Part shown: positions 24,470-35,338 of the stretch, piece after piece
How the letters are laid out: each line of letters begins with the position of its first letter
How positions within the stretch are numbered: the stretch's first letter is position 1
Assembly (NCBI GenBank): GCA_023653785.1
Contig: JAMKCH010084955.1
Location: 42,075 to 106,074, forward strand
Direction: 5' to 3'
Source of the DNA: Ophioderma brevispina
Lineage: Eukaryota > Echinodermata > Ophiuroidea > Amphilepidida > Ophiodermatidae
Length of the DNA: 64,000 nucleotides
Notes under the pieces: model-generated
The model's input: only the letters and a program-made list of their open reading frames with translations
Told to the model about the DNA's origin: nothing
The model's database searches: none
Translations under genes and position numbers: made by a program

Positions 24470-24763
24470 GAGGGTTGACAATCAGAAAGACGTAACTCAG
24501 CACTGAAAGAAATATTAAAGAATTTCTTTAATTCTGCTGTTTATAATTAAAAATTGTTCTTTGTTTACTAAAGTTTATATAATGTTTGCTTACAGTACCA
24601 TATATGAGCTTTATGAGATGTTTACATTTTGAGTAATGAATAGATTTGCTTAGTAGAAAATATTAAACATCACATTTCTCAAAAGTAGTATTACAGCAGA
24701 ATTAAAGAAATTCTTTAATATTTCTTTCAGTGCTGAGTTATGTCCTTCTGATTGTCAACCCTC
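24470..24763. mobile_element. MITE with ~71-bp terminal inverted repeats
   Basis: The left repeat (24470-24540) begins GAGGGTTGACAATCAGAAAG and ends TTTCTTTAATTCTGCTG. The right repeat (24693-24763) is its near-perfect complement, ending CTGATTGTCAACCCTC. The total is 294 bases with an AT-rich spacer. Pairing extends a few bases outward (AATTC/AATTT), so I cannot define the target duplication. It is non-coding. Confidence 0.85.
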
Positions 24764-24850
24764 AAATTATTTCAGCACTATGTGATAACAAAAAAATAGC
24801 TACAGCATAGCATTGTCCTATGTATTTTTAGATCGAAGTGTCAAAACACG

Positions 24851-24949
24851 TGGAAATCAATACTATTTGTTTTCCCCTAACCTTGGAAATCAATACATTT
24901 TGTTTTCCCCTGACCTTGGAAATCAATACTATTTGTTTTTCCCTAAACT
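24851..24949 (+). repeat. Tandem repeat, 33-bp unit x3
   Basis: Three consecutive units each read TGGAAATCAATACTATTTG followed by TTTTCCCCTAACCT, with unit starts at 24851, 24884 and 24917. Unit 2 has ACATTT and unit 3 a one-base change in the C run. No longer array is present. Confidence 0.9.
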
Positions 24950-24969
24950 TGGGAAGTGGCGAGAAGCTA

Positions 24970-25190
24970 GCACTTTAACTATCTTCTAACGATAACTTCA
25001 ATAATGTTAATATCTTCTAAAGATAGCTACAATTTTCACAATCATGACCTTTTGAAGATAACTACAGTTGTCACAATCTTCTGAGGATGAATACAATTTT
25101 GAAAATCAACCAAATGGCCAAAGATAGCTTCAATTTCCTATCTTCTAAAGATAGCTTCAATTTTCAAAATCTAATCAAAATAGTTACAAA
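24970..25190 (+). repeat. Degenerate repeat of 'TCTTCTAAAGATAGCTACAA'
   Basis: Motifs TATCTTCTAAAGATAGC, TTGAAGATAACTACA and CCAAAGATAGCTTCAATTTT recur at irregular 30-45-base spacing. Looser relatives occur upstream at 24345-24440 (CTACTGAAGATAACTAG). This is probably an old minisatellite that the MITE at 24470 and the 33-bp array have interrupted. Confidence 0.5.
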
Positions 25191-25352
25191 TTGCATTAAA
25201 TTCAAGGAAAAAATATGTTTGATCGGCCTTTGCCTCTCCTTATAGAGTAAGGTCAGCTTTTTAATATATTTTTCAAGAATTCTCTCGCTCACTAATCTGG
25301 TTACTTTCATCATAACCAGTCCCAGTAACCAGCAGATATGGATATATGACTA

Positions 25353-26352
25353 TTAAAGGTCCATGGCCTGATCGCTAATAGCCTCGTCCCCAGAAGCCCC
25401 AGATTTTACCGGAAGTGGTCAACATTTTGTTCATCAGAATGCTACATGTATGTTTTACGATAGAGGGGTCCCAATCTTCCCCCCGATTTTACATACATGT
25501 GGTAATTTCAAGTATCAAATGGTATTTTGGTGTGCATTACAGTTTTAATTGGGTACAGTTCTGAGCCAAGACACTCCAAAAGTAAATTTTGGACAAAGAA
25601 ATGTAATTTTTTACCCAAAAACCACCTTTTTTTCTTATTGCAAACGTTACCTATTTTGATGGACACAATATGTCCACATAAAGTTACCATTAACAACAAC
25701 ATGAGGATTTTTTACCTACTTTTTGTGAGATGATTTGATTTTTTGATAGATTGTTATGTCATTTTCAGGTCCCTTTTTCATATCAAGACAGTTTTTCAAA
25801 CTATCATGTTTTCCGATAATTTTAACAAACAAATACTGTTTTTTCAGCGAATGTTACATTTGATGGTCAAAAATGGGGAAAATTGTACATTCCTTATCAA
25901 AAGTCTCCTCTCCTGAAACACTATTGCAGGCAACTCAAATTGTGTGTCTACCCAGATGTTGCCTTTTGTGAATTTCTTGAGTTAAATTGTTTAAAACATT
26001 TTGTTATTTTATTGATTTTTTAGTTTTTTTGAAAAAAAGTGTTTTCTGGATAAGGCCAATCTATTGGACCCCTCTCTCATGAAACGTGCCACTAATTTTT
26101 CTCATTTACACTGTGAAATCTTAGAGCCAAAGGATGTTTGGTTTGGAAATTATGAGCGAAAATGTGCTCCATTTTGGTCGACCAATATTAATTTACACAG
26201 TACTCTATGGGGCTTACAAAATCACGGTTATAGCTCTCGCATCAAAATGGATTGAAATATCGTCGTGAAACTTTACAGATGTGGTTTTGGAGTGAAGGCC
26301 AATCTATCAAGATGGAAACTCCATATCCTTAAATCGGGCCATCCCCCTTTAA
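25353..26352 (-). mobile_element. fam4 TTAA element carrying an inserted TIR element
   Basis: On the plus strand it starts TTAAAGGTCCATGGCCTGAT and ends ATCGGGCCATCCCCCTTTAA, the reverse of 17536-17894. The outer thirds match that copy. The middle is split by about 640 bases at 25444-26088, so the element totals 1000 bases rather than 359. It is non-coding. Confidence 0.85.
25444..26088. mobile_element. TIR element nested inside fam4
   Basis: Terminal inverted repeats read GTTTTACGATAGAGGGGTCC on the left (from about 25452) and GGACCCCTCTCTCATGAAAC on the right (ending about 26084). Flanking fam4 sequence is contiguous in the copies at 17536 and 62378, which fixes the insertion point to between ATGCTAC and ACTAATTTTT. 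Small overlapping frames on both strands (25508-25733) show no transposase motif. The superfamily is unknown. Confidence 0.7.
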
Positions 26353-26377
26353 AATATAGGGTTGAAAGAACTTTAGT

Positions 26378-26490
26378 CCGTGTCTCTACCTCTGTGCAGT
26401 GATGTCATAACATATCAGTGCAAGCGATTTTTTACCCTTGCTACCAACGAATCTCGTGCTGACGTCATTGCACAGAGGTAGAGACACAGG
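26378..26490. mobile_element. Small MITE, TIR TGTCTCTACCTCTGTGCAGT
   Basis: The left arm TGTCTCTACCTCTGTGCAGT, with GATGTCA after it, is mirrored by TGACGTCATTGCACAGAGGT and AGAGACA on the right. The total is about 113 bases. A second, longer member with the same terminal CCTACCTCTGTGC... lies at 57918-58092. It is inserted 25 bases from the end of the fam4 copy. Confidence 0.75.
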
Positions 26491-27474
26491 CTATAGACAC
26501 AAGAAATATCCACTTTAAACATCTTTATACATATAAAAATATACATGTTTTAAATAAATCAATCAATCACTTTTCTGACATTTCTCAACATTACAGGCAT
26601 GTTTTTTTTCCTACTCAAACAAAAATTGAAAATAGATGAATAACCAACCAAACATTTATTTTAGGCCTTGCCCTACTGCACTTTCTACTATGTACTGTAT
26701 ACTCTGTTGGATCTCAAGTTATATGGCGATGTCACTGTGCGTGTTAGGTTTCGAACGCTAAAAAAAATGCAGAAGTCGCGTCATGATGTCACACCCCCCC
26801 CCCCAATTTAACCCTTTAAGCCCTGCAGGCAACTACAGTAGCTCAGAGATTTAAAAAATATAAAACTTCAAAATTATGTACTTTCATTACCTTATTTAGA
26901 ATCAACATGCAAAATGCATTCAATTAAGTCCAAACAAGCCTAGTCAGTGTCAGCAGTTTTTAAGATCTCAAGAACCACTGACTAATGCGCTATACTTCGT
27001 CGGGACAGAAAGTGTGATGTCATCACTTTTGCACAGCTGTTTTGCATGCCTATAGTATACACCGACTTTCTACACTTACATGTATGCGGCTTACTGCAAA
27101 GTGCATGCTTAAAGACACTATCAGTGATAGTCATCATCACCCGTAAGAGTTGAAATATTTGAAATTTGCAGGAACAGCTTAAAAGTGAAGATTAAGTCTA
27201 TAGAATTCTCATAAGATATTTTTTTCAACTGAAAAATTGCTAGAAAGGGAAAAAAACCCATCAGTATTCAAAGACATGAATCCCAATACAATTACGTGTA
27301 GTAGGAAGTGTCCGTAGGGACAGTAGTGACTAAAATATCTGACTTTGTCATTATTCGGCTGCTTTGGTGTTTTAACTTGCAGGGTATGTTAGGATACCTA
27401 CACTTGTTATAAAAATGCAAAACTCTGATTTTTGATGATTTTTTTTTCAATTTTCTGATTAAGCAAATCACTGA
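26491..27474. other. Unassigned intron sequence
   Basis: No exon or repeat was recognised. A C run lies near 26795-26805. Confidence 0.4.
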
Positions 27475-27935
27475 TAGTGCCTTTTACACTGTGTAAAAGC
27501 TATGATGTCTATGGCAAACTTAATGTTCAATAATTTTGAAAAACCCTGTTTCTCGATCGATAAACCTGGGTTTTTTTGCCAACCTGTTTTTTTGCCGAAA
27601 AACAGTTTTGGATCGAAAAACTGGGTTTATTGGTCAAAAATAGGATTTTCAGAAAAAAAGGGTTTTTTTGGCAAAAAAGAAACAGTTTCTCAATTAAGAA
27701 ACACAGTTTTTCAATTGAAAAACTGGGTTTCACACCGAAAAACTCAAGTTTTTTAATTTGGTTGATAAACCTGGTTTTTCGATTGGTAAGAATCCTGGTA
27801 TTTTGATCAAAAACTGTTTTTCGTTGAGAGACCGGGTTTTTTGATTGAGAAACAGGTTTTTTGAATTATTGGACATTAAGCCTGCCATAGATGTCACTCC
27901 TTACTTCTGGCCAGACACACTATGTAAAAGGGTTA
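27475..27935. mobile_element. Foldback element filled with a short quasi-palindromic array
   Basis: The outer arms are imperfect inverted repeats. GATGTCTATGGCAAACTTAA, then TGTTCAATAATTTTG, lies on the left (27501-27538). CAGGTTTTTTGAATTATTGG, then ACATTAAGCCTGCCATAGA, lies on the right (27851-27892). Between them are about 15 variable units of the form GAAAAAC..GTTTTTCGATTGA, present in both orientations, so each unit can fold on itself. Open frames on both strands are by-products (recurrent KP-F-SIEK-like runs). It lies about 60 bases from the donor of the three-Ig exon, within its downstream intron. Confidence 0.7.
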
Positions 27936-27994
27936 AGACCAAACTAAGTATAGCTATTTCAATTCTACATTATCACATTTTAAAGAGTACTTAC

Positions 27995-28946
27995 CTCTTT
28001 CAGTTATACTAAGCACCGCTATACTATTGGCCACTCCTAGCGAGCTCCTTGCAACACACACATATTTCCCTGCACTTTCCATCCGTACTCTTGGCATAAT
28101 CAACATACAAGTTCCATTATTGTTATATTCCAGTATATGGTTAGGTCCATGAATCAGACTTATTTTCCTCTGTGAAACCAAATCACCTCTGGTTCCGGCA
28201 TCCCCATGACCTTACACTCAAAGGTCACCGTTTCTCCTTCAGTCACACGATTGTCTGCAAGGTGTGACAAGAACGATGGGCGGGAATAGCCTCCTTTGTA
28301 GTTATCCAGGGGGTGCACTGATGCCTTCTGTTCGTCCACTGTAAGACGTACCCTCCATTCCTTCTTCCCGTTAGTATGCTCGCGCGGCAAACATATTCGC
28401 CTTCGTCCTCCGGGAACGCCTCGTCAATACGTAATATGTACTGGTCCTTGATATGTTCAAAATGGAAATAAGCACCTTCTTTAATCTCTTCATTGTTGAA
28501 AAACCATGTGACTTTGGGCTTGGGATTGCCATGGACGTGACAAGAAAACTCAACGTTTTGACCCTCTTGAATTCTCTGGTCCTCACTTTTGTCAGTAAAT
28601 GAGGGCGCTTTGAGGGCAAATTTTCTAACATTTGCATCCTGGACTTTCAATTTCGCACTGCTGCGATATTTTTGGGCTAAGCCATTAAACACCTGGCAGG
28701 AATAGACACCAGCGTCATCCTTGTATGTGGATAGAAGTTCCAGAGTGGCGATTTTGCCATCAAAGGCAGTCCGAATATTTTGAGTTGTCTCCAGAAATTG
28801 CCCGTCCCATAACCAGTTGATCTCAGGAGCTGGGTTGCCGGTTACTTCACATTGGAACGTTGTCGCCTTCCCTTCTTTTACACTCTGGTCTTTGAGCTGG
28901 GTGAGGAAGTTAGCCGGGATGGGGTCCCATGGAGTGTGTTTGTGTT
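27995..28946 (-). CDS. Triple immunoglobulin I-set exon, giant muscle/cytoskeletal protein-like
   Basis: One long exon encodes three consecutive I-set Ig domains. Ig1 (residues about 14-102) has C33, W45 and C84 in DDAGVYSC. Ig2 (about 115-200) has C136, W148 and C187 in EDEGEYVC. Ig3 (about 220-315) starts RPSFLSHLADNRVTEGETVT, with TFEC, VIWF and SAGKYVC. I-set repeats of this type build sarcomeric and actin-associated proteins. The acceptor is TTGACTGCAG (28946 is the first exon base) and the donor GAAAGAG then GTAAGT. Counting two missing bases, it is a phase 1-1 exon, the usual arrangement for Ig modules. The frame breaks once near 28372-28386, after VCRA, and once at an A4 run at 28163-28166, after WFHRGK. 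Each is a one-base loss. Either a sequencing error or a decaying gene would explain them; intact domain signatures on both sides favour the former. Confidence 0.85.
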
Positions 28947-29178
28947 CTGCAGTCAAATACACAGAAAATTCAGGAATTTATTACAAGGATAGTGATAAAT
29001 ACAAGTGAAATTATTACAATCCTTTAGCATAGAAATGCAGAGAAAGTTCAGGTATTTATTACAGTGATAGTGATAAATGCAAGTGGATTTTTTTTTTACA
29101 ATCCATTAGCAATCTTTAAGCAATCAATACTTTTCTCTTTGTTATTTCCACACCACCCCTGAGTACAATATATTATTA
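28947..29178. other. Intron upstream of the triple-Ig exon
   Basis: It contains two versions of an ACAGAAAATTCAGGAATTTATTAC / GAGAAAGTTCAGGTATTTATTAC segment (28960 and 29040), each followed by AGTGATAAATGCAAGTG-like sequence. This is an old local duplication of about 78 bases. No exon was seen. Confidence 0.5.
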
Positions 29179-29315
29179 GTTATTAAGCGAGTTTTGGGGT
29201 GATTACAGATTATATCTAGTCGAGGAGTCTGTATCGGGCGAGGGCGCAGCCCGAGCCCAGATATAGAATCCGAGACTAGATATAATATGTGTCACCTCAA
29301 AACTCACCTAATAAC
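29179..29315. mobile_element. 137-bp hairpin MITE
   Basis: GTTATTAAGCGAGTTTTGGG and GATTATATCTAGTCGAGGAG on the left pair with GACTAGATATAATATGTGTC and AAAACTCACCTAATAAC on the right. The centre GGGCGAGGGCGCAGCCCGAG is itself palindromic. A weaker outer pair, TTTTATCATACC (29318) and GGTATGATAAAA (29809), suggests a second, larger inverted structure around 29316-29822. Confidence 0.8.
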
Positions 29316-29899
29316 AATTTTATCATACCCAAGCAAAACAAATTAAGCACACACATAGGGCCTAAGAGAATTCTAAGGGCGATTCACAAAACAAACAATA
29401 CTTACCATAAATTAACTGTTGGCCTATTGTTTTAAATGAGTGCAAGGGTGACAAATTTTCAGCGAAAAGAATCTTTGAAAATAAACAGCCCTCAAAATCA
29501 TCTTTTCCTGATTCACAAACAAAATTTTGATCTATTTTAAAGTCTTTTAGTGTATGTGAGAGCGATAAGCTGAAATCTTGTTCCAACTCGGTTCAACAAT
29601 GCTAAAAATCGCCAAATTAGAGCAGTGATTTACGTCAAAAATGAACGCTGAATTTTCGGATTTTTGTTGTCATGATGCATGGTCACGCATGAGCAGTTCC
29701 TGACTGACATGATACGGACGTTGAGATGCACTCTGAGGGGGTGATATGGGATATATCTAGTCAGTAAATTGAGGAGATTATCCAATGAAAATCGAGGGAT
29801 CTAAATGATGGTATGATAAAAGTTGATCTCTGAGGCATTTAAAATCTAATGCAGAATGCAATTTCGAGATTTTCGTTAAACAAACAATTTACATATCTG
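29316..29899. other. Intron with a possible larger inverted structure
   Basis: It is bounded by TTTTATCATACC and GGTATGATAAAA, but the interior does not pair well. A GGATATATCTAGTCAG near 29749 resembles part of the 29179 MITE. No coding sequence was recognised. Confidence 0.4.
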
Positions 29900-30145
29900 T
29901 GTGAGTGCAATAAGGTCGTAAGTGCAATAGCTGCCATGTGCTCCATCCACGTGCTGCCTTGTATTAGGATAACTCAATTTATCTGTCCTTGAGTCAGTGG
30001 CTCTTGAAATGGTTCTTCAGGTGACTATATCGCTTGGAGAACCATTTCAAGAGCCACTGACCAAAGACTTGGCATAATAGTATGTTTAATAGGAATTTCT
30101 GACATATGGCAGCTATTGCACTTCCGATCTTGTTGTACTCACCCG
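29900..30145. mobile_element. MITE with nested hairpin
   Basis: The outer arms are GTGAGTGCAATAAGGTCGTA, then AGTGCAATAGCTGCCATGTG (29900-29939), against CATATGGCAGCTATTGCACT and GTTGTACTCAC (30104-30143). Inside, GTCAGTGGCTCTTGAAATGG (29993) with TTCT pairs perfectly with AGAACCATTTCAAGAGCCAC and TGAC (30038-30061). It is therefore a double-hairpin element of about 245 bases. Confidence 0.8.
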
Positions 30146-30534
30146 ACAATATTAATTTCAGAGCTCCAATTACTCAGTCAGGTTAAACCCCTGAAACAAC
30201 AATGCCACATTCGATATCAACGCATGTCCTAAATTTTCTTGATATTGAAATTTGGTAGCATTGATTTTTCCAGGCTCTGGTGTGTCTACCCTATATTGGA
30301 CGATGATGATGTTAAAACCTAGGCATGCAACTGGATGTTGATAAGATAAGAACGAGGTGAAAATGAGCTATGGGAGGTAGAGGTTGCCCAAGTCTTACTC
30401 TGATAAATAACCAGCCCACCTCTAGTTAAGCACCTTTATCTGGAGATTTCTGAACATGCCCTTAGATATGAAGAGGCGATTTCCAAAAGGGCCTAATCCA
30501 CTTATAGTTCTGAGAAAATCACCATTTTTATCCC

Positions 30535-30790
30535 TCTGGCTTGAAAAGCAGAGGGGGATATTGTGAGGGCGTGCATGTCCGTATGTATGTGCATGTGTTC
30601 CAGTTTGGTTAGCTTTTCTAACCAAGGTTGAGTTTTTGTTTTTCAGGTCTCCTTCGAAAAGTCCGATTGAAACCAGACTTGGGGTAAAGGTGCAATAGGG
30701 GTTCCCTCATATGAGCATGATGTCAAAGGTCATGGACCAAGGTCAGAGGTCATCTGAGGTCATATTCCATACTGCCAACTTGGGGATGAC
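30535..30790 (+). repeat. Dispersed repeat with clustered AGGTCA half-sites
   Basis: It contains GTCCGTATGTATGTGCATGT, then ATGTCAAAGGTCATGG and CAAGGTCAGAGGTCATCTGA, and GGTCATATT (about 30720-30770). AAGGTCAGAGGTCA is a one-spaced direct repeat of the nuclear-receptor half-site. I have an impression, unverified, of similar repeats in mollusc and echinoderm genomes. A CTCTGGCTTGAAAAGCAGAG hairpin lies at its left edge (about 30534). Confidence 0.55.
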
Positions 30791-31382
30791 ACAAGTTTAC
30801 TTGCAGTATTTTTAAACTAGGCACATTGCACTTTATTTATATAATTCTGGGTTCAATGAAAGATCCCACATGTAGAAGCCAAAAAAACCATTAGTTTTAC
30901 TCTTTTCTATAGTGTTTCTATGTATTTCTTTATTTCTGTGTGAAATGGATTTAAGCCCTTTTGGAAAACACATTTGCAGACCAAATTTGGGCAAACTACA
31001 TTCCCACAAAACTGATCTTAAAACAAGATTCACTGCAAAGGGAAACTGAGGTGGAGATGAAAATAGAAAAACTGCATAAAAATTGCTTATAAACTCTTTG
31101 AGTTATGACACTTACTTGTTTTTCAAGATGGCTGCCAATTTTGAGTTTTTTTAGAAAATCCACTGATTTTATTATTTATGTCACTTTCAATATTTCCTTT
31201 TGGGGGGTTAATTTTGCTACCAATGATACTAACAATAATTTCCATGGAAAAAGTTGGATATCTGAACTTTTTCATAAATTTCTGGACAATGCCAAAGCCC
31301 TTAACTTTGGAACAGAGTATGCTTGAAATGTGAAATTAGTGTCAAAATGTGTGTTTTTTACCATCTTTATCTTATTCTGCTA
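30791..31382. other. Unassigned intron sequence
   Basis: There are no exons or clear repeats. The short frames on both strands are without motifs. Confidence 0.4.
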
Positions 31383-31750
31383 TTAAAGGCTGACTCAGAG
31401 ATTTCCCGAGGAGGGCGCCCTCAATTTTCACACAAATCATGTTTTTTGCATGTACATAATGCTTGTCCATGTACTAATCACTGTGTGAAATGGCTAAGCT
31501 CATATCGAAGTCCTTCATATAGAAAATCACGATTTTGTTTTAAAATTCCGGATCCGGAATTTTTTGTTATACACAGTATCCTATGGCACTGTTATACTAC
31601 ACATAAATGTTTACTGTATCAAAACGAAAAATCCGATTCACCTCAAACTTGGGAATTAAGCATTTTAGGTAACTATTGTTAGTTCTAGTTGACTATTTGT
31701 AATTAATATACGAAAAAGTTAAATTTCAAAATCTCTGAATCAGCCTTTAA
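31383..31750 (+). mobile_element. fam2 TTAA element
   Basis: It starts TTAAAGGCTGACTCAGAG, then GGAGGGCGCCCTCAATTTTC, and ends AATCTCTGAATCAGCCTTTAA. It is 368 bases with the full fam2 body, including AAAACGAAAAATCCGATTCA, which is also in 42754-43104. A 119-codon frame over it is not coding. Confidence 0.9.
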
Positions 31751-31959
31751 CTCAATTTTGACCAAAATTGAATTTAGGCCCTTTAGAAATGAGCTCTTCA
31801 TATATTAATTATGGCTAATAAGGCATGCAATTGTTTGTTAGATATTTTCAAGGGCCAGGGGTATTTTGTGCTCCACAGCCTCATCCAACAACTTTTGGTT
31901 TGTATTCATCTAAAACTTGTTAGTCTTAGCCTAATTTGACATGCAGACTCCACCAAAAA

Positions 31960-32148
31960 ATCATGACTTTGTATATCTTGTCTGTAAACAGATAGAAATT
32001 ACAACACAATGGTCTATTGGACAACCCGCTACAAACATTTGCTCATAACACCAAAACACATACAATTAGAATAACTGGCTTTTTGTTATGGAAATAGTGA
32101 ACCATGAACAAAAACACAAGGTAATAGAATCACAAAATGCACCTTTAA
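31960..32148 (-). mobile_element. fam3 fragment
   Basis: The right end ATCACAAAATGCACCTTTAA is the fam3 terminal repeat. Upstream, AAATAGTGAACCATGAA resembles the reverse of the fam3 body at about 5971. The left end is missing or too diverged to place. Confidence 0.55.
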
Positions 32149-32337
32149 AGGTATTGGAGATGTGTTATCAATAGCAAACAACACAGCGGCTGATTCCGGC
32201 AACATGGGACTACCAGCGGAGTGAGAGAATGGTTTGTGTTTCTTTATTTCTTTTGAGTTTGTCATCTACCTAAGATTCAAGATCTGGTTCCAGTTTTACA
32301 TTCTCTCCTCTCAGTACATCTTTACTCAAGCAGGGCA

Positions 32338-32828
32338 TAGAGCAACACACGAGAAGATATCAGTAGCTTCCCACAATGCATTGCTTCCAATGGAGATTTT
32401 TGTACAGGTAGTCATGTGAATCGTTAGAGAAGAAACATTCTTAAAATGCAAGTTAGTGATCAGTACTGTCAATTTAGCCATGTTTCATCTCTAACGATTC
32501 ACATCAGTACCTGTAGAAAAACATCCATTGGAAGCAGGGGGTGCGGTCACCCCCCCAAATTCCACAAAAGGGGCAAAAGGTCCACTTTTTGCTTATTTTT
32601 TTGCATAAAAAGGTCCAAAATGTAAAGAAATTTTGACAAGAAAGTCCACATTTTGGTGATGAGATGTTCAAAAAGTGCACAAAAGGACCATTTTAAGTGT
32701 GGTAAGGGCCACTTTTACAAAAAAAGGTTCACTTTTTGAGGTTCTGCACCCCCCCCATAAATCCTGTGTAGGGCCCTCATTGGAAGCAAGCATTGTGGGA
32801 AGCTACTGATATCTTATCGTGAGCAATA
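32338..32828. mobile_element. Palindromic element with a second element inserted in its right arm
   Basis: The left arm contains GATATCAGTAGCTTCCCACA, ATGCATTGCTTCCAATGGAG and GTGAATCGTTAGAGA. The right arm mirrors it in two pieces: TCTCTAACGATTCACATC to CATCCATTGGAAGCA (32491-32536), then CATTGGAAGCAAGCATTGTG to GCTACTGATATCTTATCGTG (32778-32822). The break between the pieces is the 241-base insertion described next. It is non-coding. Confidence 0.8.
32537..32777 (-). mobile_element. hAT-like MITE with 'AAAAGTGGAC' array, left end trimmed
   Basis: It is flanked by CATTGGAAGCA on both sides (32526-32536 and 32778-32788). The undisturbed left arm of the host palindrome has this sequence once, so it is a genuine target duplication. 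The right end, CATAAATCCTGTGTAGGGCC, matches the end of the relative at 56679-56977. The interior repeats AAGGTCCACTTTTT, AAAAGGACCATTTT and AAAGGTTCACTTTTTG in both orientations. The family assignment to hAT rests only on duplication length and is weak. Confidence 0.7.
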
Positions 32829-33494
32829 CATCTTGAAGAAATCTAATCTTTGAAAAGTAGGACAACTGTTCTGAGCAAACAAGATGGATTTCATCTCTGT
32901 TTTGTACCCGTGGAAGCAATTGACCAGTGACATTTGAAAGGTGAAGCTATGTAGCACAAAGCATACTGTCCAACATGTTTCATTTTACATGCGTATTATT
33001 TTCAGGAACTTTTGGTGACACAGATAATCTGAACCGGTAGTCTATCTACAATGAATTTAAAGTAAAAATAATGGTATTGCAGGTTTAAATTCATCTTAGA
33101 GAGAGAGGACCAGTTCAAATAAATAAGAGCCTTTATTATGTGATTTTCCCTGCCATAATATCTCCCTTTCCCTACAGGGTGTTTCACCGTGTTTGCAACT
33201 CACACATAGAAGAAGAATTGGCACCTGGTATCATTAGCTTGAGAAGTTTTCAAGCCAGACCTATTTATTAACGTATAGGGTAGTACGGTAGTAGTTACTG
33301 TGTAGTAAGTTGTAGTAACAAAATTTAATCTTTAAGGTTTCATCAACCCCCTCTTTTTTTTTCCCCCGGAACTTTTAAAAGTGGTATCCCCCGCCATCCC
33401 CCACCACCCTGGGAAAACTAGTGGTATGAGTCCCCCCCTAAAATGGGCACAAATGGATGGTTCCAACAATTACTGGGGTTTTCTAATAATTACT
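32829..33494. other. Unassigned intron sequence
   Basis: No exon was recognised. A C-rich patch with CCCCCGG, CCCCCGCC and CCCCCCC runs spans about 33350-33440. Confidence 0.4.
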
Positions 33495-33815
33495 TGTTAT
33501 TAAAAAAAAAAAAAAAAAAAAATTATATGAATTTTTTTATTGTTAACTTCGGCATCGCAAGGAAGAACCGAATTTTGCTATGTGCAATAAATTCAAGGGT
33601 GCCTCCAGAAACAGCGGGGAAAGATTCCGGGAAAGATTTATGGGACGAGTCCGATTTTAAGATGCAGTAGGAAACAAGTCTCGAGAAACCCTGCGGGAGG
33701 CTGGAGAAATGGATCGGCAACTAAATTTCACATAGGACACTGGACTCACGGGAATCGAACCCGGGCCGCCTTGGTGGCTACACCAACTCGACCTCATATC
33801 CACCGTTGTTAGATA
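33495..33815 (-). mobile_element. tRNA-derived SINE
   Basis: Read on the minus strand, a tRNA-like head contains an A-box-like GTCGAGTTGGTGTA and a B-box-like GGTTCGATTCCCG about 30 bases later. A 200-base body follows, then ATTCATATAATT and a T-rich/A-rich tail of about 20 bases (plus strand 33501-33522). Head, body and simple tail in that order are diagnostic of a SINE transcribed by RNA polymerase III and copied by a LINE. It lies in sense with the host gene. Flanking duplications were not resolved. Confidence 0.75.
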
Positions 33816-34771
33816 ACGGTAAGTACAAAACTGTTTTACCATCACATATAAGATGTTTATCAGGCATGGTATCTATTTATGCCAAGCATGAGATATTTTT
33901 CATTAAAGTATAAGATGTTTTTAATGTGCGAGTCATTATCATGACATTTCTGTCACAAGGCACGATTATATTTAACATAGTGTGAGATTTTACATGTTTG
34001 CTGATAATCAAAAGGGTACTATCGGAATGAATCCTTTTGGAAATAACATGTTAAAATATTTTTCATCTATAAGCTAAAATTTGAAGACACAAAATCACAA
34101 ACTTTACACTCAATACTTGTTATAACTTACAGTAAGTTGGAAACTGAGCATGTTTAATTGTCATTAAAAAACCCAAAAAAACATTTATAGTGGACAGTGG
34201 AAAGGTTAGTCTTAGTATTAATGAACGACATCTGTCCTGGGTATCTTACCGCTGCTTAAAATAATACCAGATGTACCAGATGTATAAAGTATGTGCAATG
34301 ATCACAATATTGGCCAAACAAACAAACATTTCATGTGGAGGTCAGTTTTGTTATCTTCCTGGTTATCTTAAAATTTGAAAGCATGTTTATCACTATTGTA
34401 TTGGAGGTGCCCACAGTACAGTAGAGCATAAGTATGTCACAATGTTTATTGGGATATTGGCTTTACCCTGATGAGGTTCACCACCTTTCTTACAATATAT
34501 CTGATTGGCTCATAATGATATAAAATGTATAAATCAAAGTAACCAATCAAAGTAGACTTCCTATTTTAGGTATGCACCTTTAAAGGGACAACAGGAACTT
34601 CAGCAAAATACAAGATTCCTTAAAATGTGAAATGGATAGTAGATTGGGGACAAACAGCAGCGCAGAAAGAACAGCCCCATGATCCTGTGCGCGCAAAACC
34701 ATATTATCGACTGGAAAGTGTGTGTTGACTCCATTTCTTACGTTCATCGCCATGGAGGTAATAACTTATGG
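33816..34771. other. Unassigned intron sequence
   Basis: There is no exon or strong repeat. CACCTTTAAAGGGACAACAGGA near 34577 resembles a decayed TTAA-element terminus. Confidence 0.4.
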
Positions 34772-35338
34772 TTAAAGGGATTAGCAGCGATTTGCTTATC
34801 CGAAACATTGAAAAAATCATCAAAATTCATATTTTTGTTATTTTTGTTACTGGCATGGAGATGTGAACATACCTGCAAGATGGTTTGGCTTGAAAATCCG
34901 GGGATTGTGTTGTTGTATTAACGACAAGGCAGTACTTTTTATCTTATTCTGTAATTTCGATACGTGCGTATCAAAATTCCGACTTGTGCTCAAAAAAGGC
35001 CTCTTTCATGCTGCAATATATCCAGATTTAAGCCGTAATATTGTGCACCATTGATGATACAGTTTGACTTTCAAACACAAACATGAGATTTTTGTTTATT
35101 CTTACTGGTTGTAAACCACAATCAGCTGTTTAGTGTAGATTTTGAGACGCCATCGCTGTAATGTCCATTTACGGGAGACGTATGACTAATTTCCTCAAAT
35201 ACTTCATTTTTTCATGGTTTTTTGTTTTTTACATTAAAGCAGTTTATGGAATTGTATACACTTATCCTGATTTTATACGTTTAAAATGCATTTCCACATT
35301 TTTTTTTTTTTATCGCATTATCGCTGCTAATCCTTTAA
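34772..35338. mobile_element. TTAA element, TIR TTAAAGGGATTAGCAGCGAT
   Basis: The left end TTAAAGGGATTAGCAGCGAT pairs with ATCGCTGCTAATCCTTTAA on the right. It is 567 bases. Its right TTAA (35335-35338) is also the left TTAA of the next element. Frames inside it (34679-35394) have no motif. This is a separate TTAA family, seen once in the window. Confidence 0.8.
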
